DNA of 64,000 bases from Pseudomonas sp. DY-1 (GCF_003626975.1 NZ_CP032616.1:4316001-4380000); one strand, 5' to 3'. Numbered from the stretch's first letter, positions 19,040 through 27,889 are shown. The notes: generated by a model from the sequence alone, not told the origin. Made by a program: numbers and translations.

Positions 19040-19492
19040 TCAGAGGATCTTGCGGTACTGGACGAAGCCGGAACGGTCGGCGATGCGGTCGTAGAGCTGC
19101 ATGGCGTCGGTGTTGGTCTCGTGGGTCAGCCAGTGCACTCGCGAAACGCCAGTGGTGCGTGCCTGTGCATAGACGTGTTCGATCAACTGGCGGCCGATGC
19201 CGCCGCCACGCAGGCCTTCGGCTACGTACAGGTCCTGCAGGTAGCAATAGTCATCGACGGTCCAGCAGCTGCGGTGGTAGATGAAATGCACCAGGCCCAC
19301 GGCTTTGCCGTCCTGCCAGGCCAAGGCGGCGTGCATGGGTTCGGCCGGGTCGAGGAAGCGCTGCCAGGTGACGGCGGTGGTCTCGGCGGGGATTTCGGTC
19401 TTGTAGAAACGCTGGTAGCCCTGCCAGAGCGGCAGCCAGGCGGCATGGTCGGCGGCGCTGAGCGGACGGATATCAAGCGGTGCGGCGGACAT
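19040..19492 (-). CDS. GNAT acetyltransferase, small
   Basis: A 150-residue single-domain GNAT protein. The start at 19492 follows GGAAGG by 6 bases; a longer frame to 19522 would overlap the preceding gene. The acetyl-CoA-binding segment LYVAEGLRGGGIGRQLIEHVYAQA (R/QxxGxG/A loop) is clear, and NTDAMQLYDRIADRSGFVQYRK is the usual C-terminal motif. The substrate is unknown; this wording is close to diamine/amino acid acetyltransferases. It sits 19 bases after the PaiB-like stop, inside a three-gene leftward unit. Confidence 0.87.
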   Translation of the reverse strand: MSAAPLDIRPLSAADHAAWLPLWQGYQRFYKTEIPAETTAVTWQRFLDPAEPMHAALAWQDGKAVGLVHFIYHRSCWTVDDYCYLQDLYVAEGLRGGGIGRQLIEHVYAQARTTGVSRVHWLTHETNTDAMQLYDRIADRSGFVQYRKIL

Positions 19493-19511
19493 TGGATTCC
19501 TTCCTGTGGGG

Positions 19512-20144
19512 TCAGTCGACAAGGGTCATGCGCGCTGCCAGTTCGTGGTCGCGCGGGTTGGACGAGACAGTCAGTCCCTCGCGAACACCGGCCTGGTCGG
19601 CGGTCGAGCGGTTCTGGCCGAGCTTCCATTTGCCTTCCAGGCGGCGGATTGGCAGAGCGAAGCCGACAATGGCGCGGAGCATGCTGTCGAGGTACTCGCG
19701 CGGTGCATCGTTCACCGCCCAGGGTTGCGGACGGCCGGATTCATGGCGGTCGCTGAGGCGGCTGACCAGTTGCAGCAGGCGCTCGGAGTCGTCGAAGACT
19801 TCCGCCTGGCCCCAGGCATGCACGGCGATGTAGTTCCAGGTGGGCACGACCTTGCCGTGCTCGGCCTTGGCCGGGTACCAGTTGGGGGTGACGTAGGCGT
19901 CCGGGCCGGAAAATACCACCAGTGTCTCGGCGCCTTCGGCGAGGTCGCGCCAGTGCGGGTTGGCGCGGGCGAAGTGGCCGTAGAGGGTGCCGAACTCGCC
20001 TTCATCCGGTTCCAATAGCAGCGGCAGGTGGCTGGCCATCAGGCCTTTGCTGCCCGAGCTGGTGAGCACGGCGAGGCCAGTGGCTTGCATCTGTGCGTGA
20101 AGCTGGGCGAGGTCATCCTGGCGAAAGGAAGAGGGGACGTACAT
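19512..20144 (-). CDS. PaiB-family FMN-binding split-barrel protein
   Basis: A 210-residue PaiB-type protein (family often annotated FMN-binding negative transcriptional regulator). The start MYVPSSF is a hallmark, as are VVFSGPDAYVTPNWYP and VPTWNYIAVHAWG. Bacillus PaiB pairs with the acetyltransferase PaiA; here two GNAT genes follow, recalling that pairing. It is divergent from a MocR-type regulator with 99 bases between, a common layout in which MocR controls the neighbour. Cofactor and role are inferred from the family. Confidence 0.87.
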   Translation of the reverse strand: MYVPSSFRQDDLAQLHAQMQATGLAVLTSSGSKGLMASHLPLLLEPDEGEFGTLYGHFARANPHWRDLAEGAETLVVFSGPDAYVTPNWYPAKAEHGKVVPTWNYIAVHAWGQAEVFDDSERLLQLVSRLSDRHESGRPQPWAVNDAPREYLDSMLRAIVGFALPIRRLEGKWKLGQNRSTADQAGVREGLTVSSNPRDHELAARMTLVD

Positions 20145-20196
20145 GAAGGCTTCTCCTGGCGGAATGTCTTCATGCTAGGCAGGATATTGGTCTGTT

Positions 20197-20232
20197 GTAA
20201 GAGCCATTTACTGCCAGTTCGATAGAGCCAAT
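20197..20232. promoter_or_regulatory. candidate MocR operator (direct repeat)
   Basis: GTAAGAGCCATT (20197-20208) and GATAGAGCCAAT (20221-20232) match at 9 of 12 positions and start 24 bases apart. An inverted partner ATTGGTCT lies at 20186-20193. MocR-type regulators commonly bind such paired direct repeats between themselves and a divergent target. The right repeat is only 12 bases from the MocR start codon, which would suit autorepression. Inference. Confidence 0.5.
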
Positions 20233-20243
20233 CGAGGCCGGAT

Positions 20244-21710
20244 ATGCCTGCCACACCACCGTTGCCCGTCGACCTCTCCGGCATCCGCCTGGACCCGGCC
20301 CAGGGGTTGTCGCGCCAGCTCTACCAGGCCCTGCGCGAGCGGATTCTCGATGGCCGTCTGGGCAGCCGCACGCGTCTGCCGGCGACGCGCGATCTTGCCG
20401 CGCTGCTGGGCATTTCGCGTAACACCGTGACCCGTGCCTTCGACCAGCTCTACGCGGAGGGCTATGTGGAAGGGCGCGTGGGCGATGGAACCTACGTAGC
20501 GGACTTATCCACAGCGCGGCCGGAACTGCCGCCAGTTCCCAAGGGGCCGGCACCTGGTCCGGCTCTGGAGCTTCTGCACAACCACCATCTGCCGCCGCCG
20601 GTAACGGGTGCGCCCCGGGCCTTCCGCATCGGCGTGCCGGCCTTCGACCTGTTTCCCTTCGAGACCTGGGCGCGCTTGCAGGCGCGCTTCTGGCGCAAGC
20701 CTTCGCCGGCACGCCTGGGATACGGCGACCCGGCGGGAGACTGGAACCTGCGCGAGCTGATTGCCGCCTACCTGCGCAGCAGTCGCGGGCTGTCCTGCGA
20801 CCCGGCGCAGGTGGTGATCACCTGTGGCGCCCAGCAGGCCATCAGCCTCTGCGCCCAGTTGCTGGTGCAGCCGGGTGATCGCGTGGCTATCGAGAACCCT
20901 GGCTATCGCGCCGCTGGCCATGCCTTCGCCGTGGCGGGCGCCGAGCTGTGCGGTGTGCCTGTGGATAAAGACGGTCTGGACAGTGCCGCACTGGCAGCGG
21001 TGGATAACTGCCGGATGGTCTATGTCACGCCCTCGCACCAGTACCCCACGGGCGTGACGCTGTCGCTGGCGCGGCGCCTGGAACTGCTGGAATGGGCCGA
21101 ACGCCGTGATGGCTGGATAGTCGAGGACGACTACGACGGCGAATACCGCTACAGCGGAACGCCACTGGCGCCCCTGGCAGCACTGGACCGGCAGGGGCGG
21201 GTGATCTACGTCGGTACCTTCTGCAAGATCACCTTCCCCGCGCTGCGCCTGGGATACCTGCTGTTACCGCCGGCCCTGGCCGAATCCTTCGCCCGGCGTC
21301 GTGCGCTGGACATGCGCCACTCGGAAATCGGCACCCAGGCGGTGATGGCGGAGTTCATCGCTGCGGGCCATTTCCAGCGCCATGTACGGCGCATGAGATT
21401 GGCCGCCCGCGCCCGTCGCGATGCCTTGTTGCGTGATTGGCCGGAAACCATTCGCGGGTGCTCGCCGATGCCGCCGGTGGATGCTGGATTGCACCTGTGC
21501 GTGCGGGCGGACAGCCTGGCTCGGGAACGAGAGCTGGTGGACAGTGCCCGTGCCGCCGGTGTGGAGCTGAATGGGCTCAGCGAATACTGGCTGGAGAACA
21601 GTACCGAGCCTGTGGATAACCGCGCGGGGCTGGTGCTGGGCTTCGCTGCCGTACCCGAAGCGCAGATTGCCGAAGCGATACGCATGCTGCGCAAGGCCTG
21701 GCGACTGTAG
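20244..21710 (+). CDS. MocR/PdxR-type regulator (GntR HTH plus aminotransferase domain)
   Basis: A 488-residue chimeric regulator. The N-terminal GntR winged HTH (about 18-85: LSRQLYQALRERILDGRL, ISRNTVTRAFDQLYAEGY) is joined to a fold-type I aminotransferase domain (about 125-488). The PLP lysine is likely Lys328 in GTFCKITFPALRLGYL, and EDDYDGEYRY is the usual PLP-binding segment. It is divergent from the PaiB-GNAT-GNAT unit and likely controls it. Its TAG stop codon lies inside a REP element. Confidence 0.92.
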   Translation: MPATPPLPVDLSGIRLDPAQGLSRQLYQALRERILDGRLGSRTRLPATRDLAALLGISRNTVTRAFDQLYAEGYVEGRVGDGTYVADLSTARPELPPVPKGPAPGPALELLHNHHLPPPVTGAPRAFRIGVPAFDLFPFETWARLQARFWRKPSPARLGYGDPAGDWNLRELIAAYLRSSRGLSCDPAQVVITCGAQQAISLCAQLLVQPGDRVAIENPGYRAAGHAFAVAGAELCGVPVDKDGLDSAALAAVDNCRMVYVTPSHQYPTGVTLSLARRLELLEWAERRDGWIVEDDYDGEYRYSGTPLAPLAALDRQGRVIYVGTFCKITFPALRLGYLLLPPALAESFARRRALDMRHSEIGTQAVMAEFIAAGHFQRHVRRMRLAARARRDALLRDWPETIRGCSPMPPVDAGLHLCVRADSLARERELVDSARAAGVELNGLSEYWLENSTEPVDNRAGLVLGFAAVPEAQIAEAIRMLRKAWRL

Positions 21711-21770
21711 GAGCGAGCTTGCTCGCGAAGCGTTCCACCAGGCCCATTCGCGAGCAGAGCTCGCTCCTAC
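21707..21770. repeat. REP/BIME element, GTAGGAGCGAGC family, copy 1
   Basis: GTAGGAGCGAGCTTGCTCGC on the left and GCGAGCAGAGCTCGCTCCTA on the right form an inverted pair. Matching copies lie at 24507-24566 and 47070-47133. The left end overlaps the TAG stop codon (21708-21710) of the MocR gene. REP elements are normally mobilised by RAYT (TnpA-REP) proteins, and none is in this window. Confidence 0.88.
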
Positions 21771-21776
21771 GGTCTG

Positions 21777-21898
21777 TAGCCCGGATGCACGCCGGTTCAC
21801 CATCGTGGCCCGACTCGACGCCGCTGGTGGATTTGAAAAGCGATATCCACCCTACAAGCTGGTTCGGGATAGGGGCCGGTGCGCGCGGCGCACCCTAC
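21777..21898. repeat. fragments of two dispersed repeat families
   Basis: Bases 21777-21855 resemble the GTAGGGTGGA family (GTAGCCCGGATGC ... ATATCCACCCTAC). Bases 21878-21898 carry the inverted end of the GTAGGGTGCGC family (GGTGCGCGCGGCGCACCCTA). Together with the REP copy to the left, this 190-base gap between convergent genes is a cluster of three repeat types. Confidence 0.6.
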
Positions 21899-21923
21899 GG
21901 CGCGGCGGCACTTTTCCACAGGC

Positions 21924-21950
21924 AAAAAAAAGGATGGCTGGCGCCATCCT
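21924..21950 (-). terminator. intrinsic terminator of aspA
   Basis: Read leftwards: AGGATGGC - loop GCCA - GCCATCCT, followed by eight T on the minus strand (A-run 21924-21931 on the plus strand). It sits 48 bases after the aspA stop codon. Confidence 0.88.
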
Positions 21951-21997
21951 CGAAGGATGAAGGGGCAGGGCCCCTCCTGGTGAGTTCGTTTGCCTGA

Positions 21998-23422
21998 TCA
22001 GGCCTTCAGCGGCACGAGGCGCGGGGCGATCATGTTTTCCGGGCGGAGGATGTCGGCCAGCATGGACTCGTCCAGCAGCTTCTCCTCACGCACCAGTTCC
22101 AGCACGCCGCGGCCACTTTCCAGGGCTTCCTTGGCGATGCGGGTGGCGTTCTCGTAACCGATGTACGGGTTCAGTGCGGTGATCAGGCCGATGGAGTTTT
22201 CCATCAGGCGGCGGCAGTGCTCGACGTTGGCGGTGATGCCGACGATGCAGTGCTCGCGCAGCATGTCCATGGCACGTTGCAGCAGGCGGATCGAGTCGAA
22301 GATCTTGTAGGCGATCAGCGGCTCCATGACGTTCAGCTGCAGCTGGCCGCCTTCGGCTGCCAGGGTCAGGGCCAGGTCGTTGCCGATGACTTCGAAGGCC
22401 ACCTGGTTGACCGCTTCCGGGATCACCGGGTTGACCTTGCCCGGCATGATCGAGCTGCCCGGCTGGCGCGGCGGCAGGTTGATCTCGTTGATGCCGGTAC
22501 GCGGGCCACTGGAGAGCAGGCGCAGGTCGTTGCAGATCTTCGACAGCTTGACCGCGGTGCGCTTGAGCATGCCGGAGAACAGCACGAAGGCGCCCATGTC
22601 GGAGGTCGCTTCGATCAGGTCGGCGGCCGGTTTCAGCGGCTGGCCGCTGATGGCGGCGAGGCGCTCAACGGCCAGGTGCTGGTAGCCGGGGTCAGCGTTG
22701 ATGCCGGTGCCGATTGCAGTACCGCCCAGGTTCACTTCGGTCAGCAATTCCGGCGCCAGGCGGCGCAGGCGGTCGAGGTCTTCGCCCAGGGTGGTGGCGA
22801 AGGCCTTGAACTCTTGGCCGAGGGTCATGGGTACGGCGTCCTGCAGCTGGGTCCGGCCCATTTTCAGTACGTCGGCGAACTCCACGCCTTTGGCGGCGAA
22901 TGCCTGGATCAGGCTGTCGAGGCTGGCCAGCAGGGCATCGTGGCCCAGCAGCAGGCCGAGACGGATGGCGGTCGGGTAGGCGTCGTTGGTCGACTGCGCC
23001 ATGTTCACGTCGTTGTTCGGGTGCAGGTACTTGTACTCACCCTTCTGCTTGCCCATGGCCTCGAGGGCGATGTTGGCGATCACTTCGTTGGCGTTCATGT
23101 TGGTGGAGGTACCGGCGCCACCCTGGATCATGTCCACCACGAACTGGTCGTGGAAGTCACCGCGGATCAGGCGAGCGCAGGCTTCGCTGATCGCAGCGTG
23201 CTTGTCGGCGCTGAGGTGACCGAGCTGCTTGTTCGCATCGGCGGCGGCCTGCTTGACCATTGCCAGGGCTACGACCAGCTTCGGGTAGTGCGACAGCGGT
23301 ACGCCGGACAGCCGGAAGTTGTGAACCGCGCGCAGGGTCTGGATGCCGTAATAGGCCTCGGAGGAAACTTCGAGGGTGCCGAGCAGGTCTTTTTCGATGC
23401 GGAAGGATGCAGCGGAGGACAT
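21998..23422 (-). CDS. aspA: aspartate ammonia-lyase (aspartase)
   Basis: A 474-residue aspartase (EC 4.3.1.1) that splits aspartate into fumarate and ammonia. The fumarase/aspartase signature GSSIMPGKVNP, the QGGAGTSTNMNANEVIAN segment and HPNNDVNMAQSTND are all present and complete. I chose ATG at 23422 (MSSAASFRIEKD), which gives the length I remember for the P. aeruginosa enzyme; ATG at 23434 would add four residues. It is divergent from the HypT-like LysR gene, and ends at an intrinsic terminator. With the asparaginase nearby, the region covers asparagine to fumarate, although the genes are not in one operon. Confidence 0.96.
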   Translation of the reverse strand: MSSAASFRIEKDLLGTLEVSSEAYYGIQTLRAVHNFRLSGVPLSHYPKLVVALAMVKQAAADANKQLGHLSADKHAAISEACARLIRGDFHDQFVVDMIQGGAGTSTNMNANEVIANIALEAMGKQKGEYKYLHPNNDVNMAQSTNDAYPTAIRLGLLLGHDALLASLDSLIQAFAAKGVEFADVLKMGRTQLQDAVPMTLGQEFKAFATTLGEDLDRLRRLAPELLTEVNLGGTAIGTGINADPGYQHLAVERLAAISGQPLKPAADLIEATSDMGAFVLFSGMLKRTAVKLSKICNDLRLLSSGPRTGINEINLPPRQPGSSIMPGKVNPVIPEAVNQVAFEVIGNDLALTLAAEGGQLQLNVMEPLIAYKIFDSIRLLQRAMDMLREHCIVGITANVEHCRRLMENSIGLITALNPYIGYENATRIAKEALESGRGVLELVREEKLLDESMLADILRPENMIAPRLVPLKA

Positions 23423-23601
23423 GATGTCATTCATCTCTGGGGGAACACGGCTAGCGCCGCGATGCCCAATAATCTAGGCCTCTGGCCGTTTGTCGGCCAA
23501 TGCTGTTATTCGCTGGGTCATGCACAATCGGCATAATGTACGAGTGACGCGGGTTCTGCCGCGAGCGTGTGCACCAAAATCGAGCATCTCGGAATCTGAC
23601 G

Positions 23602-24510
23602 ATGAACCTGGAAACCAAATGGCTGGAAGACTTCGTTGCCCTGGCCAACACCCGCAGCTTTTCCCAGGCCGCGGAGCGGCGTTTCGTCACCCAGCCGGCC
23701 TTCAGCCGACGCATCCGTAGCCTGGAGGCGGCGCTGGGGCTGACGCTGGTCAACCGCTCGCGCACGCCCATCGAGCTGACCGAGTCGGGCCAGCTGTTCC
23801 TGGTCACCGCGCGCAGCATGGTGGAGCAGCTGGGTGACGTGGTCCGCCACCTGCACCACCTGGAAGGCCAGCAGGGCGAGGTGCTGCAGTTCGCCGCCGC
23901 GCACTCGCTGGCGCTGGGCTTCTTCCCGCAGTGGATCGCGCGGTTGCGGGCCGACGGACTGAACATCGCCAGCCGGCTGATCGCCACCAACGTCGGTGAA
24001 GCTGTGCATTCGCTGCGCGAGGGGGGCTGCGACTTGATCCTGGCTTTCTACGATCCGGATGCCGCCCTGCAGATGGACCCGGAAATCTTCCCGTCCATGA
24101 ATCTGGGGCGCACCGAGATGCTCCCGGTGTGTGCGGCAGGGCCCGATGGCAAGCCGCTCTTCGAGCTGGACAGCGGCCAGAGTGTGCCGCTGCTGGCCTA
24201 TAGCGCCGGTGCCTTCCTCGGACGCTCCGTGAACATTCTCCTGCGTCAACGCGCCTTGCGCGCGACCACGGTGTACGAAACGGCCATGGCCGACAGCTTG
24301 AAGAGCATGGCGCTACAGGGGTTGGGCGTGGCCTGGGTGCCTCGCTTCAGCGCCCAGGCCGAGCTGGCCCGTGGTGACCTGGTGATCTGTGGTGGCAGCC
24401 AGTGGCATGTGCCGCTGGAAATCCGCTTGTACCGCTGCGCCCTGGTGCGCAAGGCAGCGATCCGCTTGCTCTGGCGCAAGCTGGAAGGCGGCGTTGGGGG
24501 CGAGGGGTAG
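23602..24510 (+). CDS. LysR-type regulator, HypT-like
   Basis: A 302-residue LysR-family protein. The N-terminal HTH (LETKWLEDFVALANTRSFSQAAERR, QPAFSRRIRSLEAALG) strongly resembles E. coli HypT/YjiE, a hypochlorite-responsive regulator, and the effector domain shares AAAHSLALGFFP with it. The methionines used by HypT for sensing cannot be judged without an alignment, so the oxidant-sensing role is inference. The start MNLETKW at 23602 aligns with the family. It is divergent from aspA, with 179 bases between. Its TAG stop lies within a REP element. Confidence 0.87.
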   Translation: MNLETKWLEDFVALANTRSFSQAAERRFVTQPAFSRRIRSLEAALGLTLVNRSRTPIELTESGQLFLVTARSMVEQLGDVVRHLHHLEGQQGEVLQFAAAHSLALGFFPQWIARLRADGLNIASRLIATNVGEAVHSLREGGCDLILAFYDPDAALQMDPEIFPSMNLGRTEMLPVCAAGPDGKPLFELDSGQSVPLLAYSAGAFLGRSVNILLRQRALRATTVYETAMADSLKSMALQGLGVAWVPRFSAQAELARGDLVICGGSQWHVPLEIRLYRCALVRKAAIRLLWRKLEGGVGGEG

Positions 24511-24566
24511 GAGCGAGCTTGCTCGCGAGCCCTGCCGGCGCATTCGCCAGCAAGCTGGCTCCTTCA
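24507..24566. repeat. REP/BIME element, GTAGGAGCGAGC family, copy 2
   Basis: Left half GTAGGAGCGAGCTTGCTCGC is identical to the copies at 21707 and 47070. The right half (CGCCAGCAAGCTGGCTCCTT) has diverged. Its first bases supply the TAG stop (24508-24510) of the LysR gene. It lies between convergent genes, 11 bases from the adhA stop codon. Confidence 0.85.
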
Positions 24567-24577
24567 GTCTCGATCGC

Positions 24578-25600
24578 CTAGACCTCGACGACGATCCGCC
24601 CTTCGATCTTGCCAGCGCGCATCTGCTCGAAGATGCCGTTGATGTTGTCCAGCTTGTCCTTGTGGATGGTGGCTTTGACCAGGCCTTCGCCAGCGAAGTC
24701 CAGGGCTTCCTGCAGGTCGGCGCGGGTGCCGACGATGGAGCCGGTGATGCTGATGGCCTTCAGCACTACATCGAAGATTGGAGTGGGGAAGTCACCCGGC
24801 GGCAGGCCCACCAGGGCCACGGTACCGTGGCGTCGCGCCATGCCGATGGCCTGGCCGAAGGCGCTATTGGAGACGGCGGTGACCAGAACGCCGTGGGCGC
24901 CACCAATATCCCGCTGGATCACCTCGGCAGGATTCTCGTCGCGTGCGTTGATGGTCAGGCTGGCGCCGAGCTTGCGCGCGAGTTCCAGCTTGGTGTCATC
25001 CACATCCACTGCGGCGACGTGCAGCCCCATGGCGCGGGCGTACTGCACGGCGACATGGCCAAGGCCGCCGATGCCGGAAATCGCTACCCACTGGCCGGGC
25101 CGCGCACCAGTCACCTTAAGCCCCTTGTAGACGGTGACGCCGGCGCAAAGAATCGGCGCTATCTCCGCGAATTCGACGTTTTTCGGCAGTATTCCGACGA
25201 AGTTTGGGTCAGCCAGCACATATTCGGCGTAGCCGCCATTTACCGAATAGCCGGTGTTCTGCTGGCTCTCGCAGAGGGTTTCCCAACCGGTCAGGCAGTG
25301 CTCGCAGCAGCCGCAGGCGGTATAGAGCCAGGGCACGCCAACGCGGTCACCTTCTTTGATGCGGGTGACTCCGGCCCCCACCGCCGCAACAAAACCGACG
25401 CCTTCGTGGCCAGGGATGAACGGCAGGCTGGGTTTCACGGGCCAGTCGCCCTCGGCGGCATGCAGGTCGGTGTGGCAGACGCCCGAGGCTTCGATCTTCA
25501 CCAGAATCTGCCCGGGGCCGGGCAGGGGAACCTTTACTTGCTCGATCCGTAGCGGCTCGCCAAAGGCATGGACAACCGCAGCTTTCATGGTCTGGTTCAT
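24578..25600 (-). CDS. adhA: zinc-dependent alcohol dehydrogenase
   Basis: A 340-residue medium-chain Zn alcohol dehydrogenase (NAD-dependent, EC 1.1.1.1 class). Catalytic zinc residues lie in [12 protein letters not shown] and GHEGVGFV. The four structural-zinc cysteines are in [16 protein letters not shown], and the Rossmann motif is [13 protein letters not shown]. The start at 25600 follows an excellent AAGGAGG site; the frame is open upstream to 25885 but that includes the purE promoter. It matches the place of PAO1 adhA, known for ethanol oxidation and expressed at low oxygen. It is divergent from purE. Confidence 0.94.
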   Translation of the reverse strand: MNQTMKAAVVHAFGEPLRIEQVKVPLPGPGQILVKIEASGVCHTDLHAAEGDWPVKPSLPFIPGHEGVGFVAAVGAGVTRIKEGDRVGVPWLYTACGCCEHCLTGWETLCESQQNTGYSVNGGYAEYVLADPNFVGILPKNVEFAEIAPILCAGVTVYKGLKVTGARPGQWVAISGIGGLGHVAVQYARAMGLHVAAVDVDDTKLELARKLGASLTINARDENPAEVIQRDIGGAHGVLVTAVSNSAFGQAIGMARRHGTVALVGLPPGDFPTPIFDVVLKAISITGSIVGTRADLQEALDFAGEGLVKATIHKDKLDNINGIFEQMRAGKIEGRIVVEV

Positions 25601-25805
25601 GGCATGCACCTCCTTGGAAAAGAGTTGCGATTCTGCGCCGCCATCTCTCGCGAGCATTGCGCTGGAGCAAGGTTTAGCTGCGCCCACGCCGCCTGGCGAC
25701 GGCTCTGGACGAGCGGTAAGGGCAAGTGCACGCCAGGCGTGGCTTTGCGTTATACTGCGCGGCCTTCGGCCGGCAGCGCACCCCGCAGCACGGCCCACAT
25801 TGCAG

Positions 25806-25838
25806 ACAAGCCACGCCATTGCGTGGCTTGTTGTTTTT
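25806..25838 (+). terminator. terminator-like hairpin in the purE leader
   Basis: ACAAGCCACGC - CATT - GCGTGGCTTGT is a perfect 11-base stem with a tetraloop followed by TGTTTTT. It lies 38 bases before the purE start codon and downstream of a good -10 box (TATACT, 25751-25756). An upstream GGCCTTCGGCC mini-hairpin is at 25762-25772. It would stop transcripts before purEK unless antiterminated, or end a short RNA. Mechanism unknown. Confidence 0.75.
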
Positions 25839-25875
25839 GGTCGCGCCAACCGGCGCACTTTGATGAGGCACGACG

Positions 25876-26367
25876 ATGAGCGCACTGGTAGGCGTGATCA
25901 TGGGCTCCAAGTCCGATTGGAGCACCCTCAGCCACACCACCGACATGCTGGAAAAGCTGGGCATTCCCTATGAGGTGAAGGTGGTGTCCGCCCACCGCAC
26001 CCCGGACCTGCTGTTCCAGTACGCCGAGGAAGCCGAAGGCCGTGGCATCGAGGTGATCATCGCCGGTGCCGGCGGTGCTGCCCACCTGCCGGGCATGTGT
26101 GCCGCCAAGACCCACCTGCCGGTGCTGGGCGTACCGGTGCAGTCATCCATGCTCTCGGGCGTCGATTCCCTGCTGTCCATCGTGCAGATGCCCGCCGGCA
26201 TTCCGGTCGCCACCCTGGCCATCGGCAAGGCCGGTGCGATCAACGCGGCGCTGCTGGCAGCAAGCATCCTTGGCGGCAAGTATCCGAAGTACCACGTTGC
26301 GCTGAAGGACTTCCGCCGCGAGCAGACCGACATGGTCCTGGACAATCCAGACCCGCGCGAGGCCTGA
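25876..26367 (+). CDS. purE: N5-carboxyaminoimidazole ribonucleotide mutase
   Basis: A 163-residue class I PurE (EC 5.4.99.18) converting N5-CAIR to CAIR in purine synthesis. [11 protein letters not shown] (residues 8-18), [11 protein letters not shown] and [11 protein letters not shown] are the conserved active-site segments, with the catalytic His in SAHRTP. It forms an octamer in known cases. It precedes purK by 3 bases, so translation is probably coupled. The leader holds a terminator-like hairpin that may attenuate the operon. Confidence 0.97.
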   Translation: MSALVGVIMGSKSDWSTLSHTTDMLEKLGIPYEVKVVSAHRTPDLLFQYAEEAEGRGIEVIIAGAGGAAHLPGMCAAKTHLPVLGVPVQSSMLSGVDSLLSIVQMPAGIPVATLAIGKAGAINAALLAASILGGKYPKYHVALKDFRREQTDMVLDNPDPREA

Positions 26368-26370
26368 CCC

Positions 26371-27456
26371 ATGAAGATCGGCGTAATCGGTGGCGGCCAG
26401 TTGGGTCGCATGATGGCCCTGGCGGGCACTCCGCTGGGCATGAACTTCGCCTTCCTCGACCCGGCCCCGGATGCCTGCGCCCAGGCGCTTGGCGAGCACA
26501 TCCGCGCCGACTACGGCGACCAGGACCACCTGCGCCAACTGGCCGATGAAGTGGATCTGGTGACCTTCGAGTTCGAGAGCGTACCGGCCGAGACCGTGGC
26601 TTTCCTCTCGCAGTTCGTGCCGGTCTACCCAAGCGCGGATGCCCTGCGTATCGCCCGCGACCGCTGGTTCGAGAAGTCGATGTTCAAGGACCTCGGCATC
26701 CCCACCCCGGAATTCGCCGATATCCAGTCCCAGGCCGACCTCGACTCCGCAGCTGCCAGCATCGGCCTGCCGGCGGTGCTCAAGACCCGCACCCTGGGTT
26801 ACGACGGCAAGGGCCAGAAGGTCCTGCGCAAGCCGGAAGACGTGGTTGGTGCGTTCGCTGAACTGGGTAGCGTGCCCTGCATCCTGGAAGGCTTCGTGCC
26901 CTTCACCGGCGAAGTGTCCCTGGTGGCAGTGCGTGCTCGCGATGGCGAAACCCGCTTCTACCCGCTGGTGCACAACACCCATGAGAACGGCATCCTGCGC
27001 CTCTCAATCGCCAGCACCGACCACCCGCTGCAAGCCCTGGCCGAGGATTATGTCGGCCGCGTGCTGACCAAGCTGGACTACGTCGGCGTGCTGGCCTTCG
27101 AGTTCTTCGAGGTGGATGGCGGCCTGAAGGCCAACGAGATCGCCCCGCGCGTTCACAACTCCGGCCACTGGACCATCGAAGGCGCCGAGTGCAGCCAGTT
27201 CGAGAATCACCTGCGTGCCGTCGCCGGCCTGCCGCTGGGTTCGACTGCCAAGCTGGGCGAGAGCGCAATGCTCAACTTCATCGGTGAAGTGCCGGCTGTG
27301 GATAAGGTGATTTCCATCGCTGACTGCCACCTGCACCACTACGGCAAGGCCTTCAAGGCTGGCCGCAAAGTGGGTCATGCCACCCTGCGCTGCGCTGATC
27401 GCGCCACGCTCGACCGCCAGATCGCGGCGGTCGAAGCGCTGATCGACCCGGCCTGA
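26371..27456 (+). CDS. purK: 5-(carboxyamino)imidazole ribonucleotide synthase
   Basis: A 361-residue ATP-grasp enzyme (EC 6.3.4.18) making N5-CAIR from AIR, ATP and bicarbonate, the step before PurE. The start MKIGVIGGGQLGRMMALAG is the family N-terminus. KTRTLGYDGKGQ (near residue 137) is the ATP-grasp loop, and NEIAPRVHNSGHWTIEG (near 255) the conserved C-terminal signature. It is translated directly after purE with a 3-base gap. Length and motifs are standard. No second gene of the operon is evident after it. Confidence 0.97.
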   Translation: MKIGVIGGGQLGRMMALAGTPLGMNFAFLDPAPDACAQALGEHIRADYGDQDHLRQLADEVDLVTFEFESVPAETVAFLSQFVPVYPSADALRIARDRWFEKSMFKDLGIPTPEFADIQSQADLDSAAASIGLPAVLKTRTLGYDGKGQKVLRKPEDVVGAFAELGSVPCILEGFVPFTGEVSLVAVRARDGETRFYPLVHNTHENGILRLSIASTDHPLQALAEDYVGRVLTKLDYVGVLAFEFFEVDGGLKANEIAPRVHNSGHWTIEGAECSQFENHLRAVAGLPLGSTAKLGESAMLNFIGEVPAVDKVISIADCHLHHYGKAFKAGRKVGHATLRCADRATLDRQIAAVEALIDPA

Positions 27457-27553
27457 TGCACCCACGGCCGCCCCGCAATGGGGCGGTCGATGGCGTGATA
27501 GCCGCCGCCCATCTAGGCTCAGGCATGCCTCAACTACCTTCGGAGGGCATGTT

Positions 27554-27799
27554 ATGGGGATCATCGGCACCATCTTCATCGGGCTGATCGTTGGCCTGAT
27601 CGCACGCTTCATCAAACCCGGCGACGACAGCATGGGCTGGATCATGACGATCCTGATCGGTGTTGGCGGTTCGCTGCTCGCCACCTATGGCGGTCAGGCC
27701 GCAGGCATTTACCAGGCCGGACAGGTCGCGGGCTTCATCGGCGCGGTGGTTGGCGCTGTGGTGCTGCTGGTGATCTATGGCCTGGTGCGAAAGAGCTAG
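27554..27799 (+). CDS. GlsB/YeaQ/YmgE family small membrane protein
   Basis: An 81-residue, glycine-rich, very hydrophobic protein with three predicted membrane helices (about 1-18, 28-47, 55-78) and the GDDSMGWIMTILIGVGGS motif of the transglycosylase-associated (GlsB) family. These small inner-membrane proteins are often stress-induced; function is not established. The start ATG follows CGGAGGG by 6 bases. It stands alone after purK, 97 bases downstream. Confidence 0.85.
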   Translation: MGIIGTIFIGLIVGLIARFIKPGDDSMGWIMTILIGVGGSLLATYGGQAAGIYQAGQVAGFIGAVVGAVVLLVIYGLVRKS

Positions 27800-27889
27800 T
27801 GCTGCATTCGGTGGGGCTGGGAACCGCCTTCCCGCGCAGTTAGTCTTAGCGCCTGATTGTTCCCGCCCCATGCGTTAAAGAGTCCTCTC

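Noticed and set aside
25757..25875. Purine riboswitch in the purE leader
   Set aside because: The segment before the terminator is short and lacks the conserved three-way-junction sequences of purine riboswitches.
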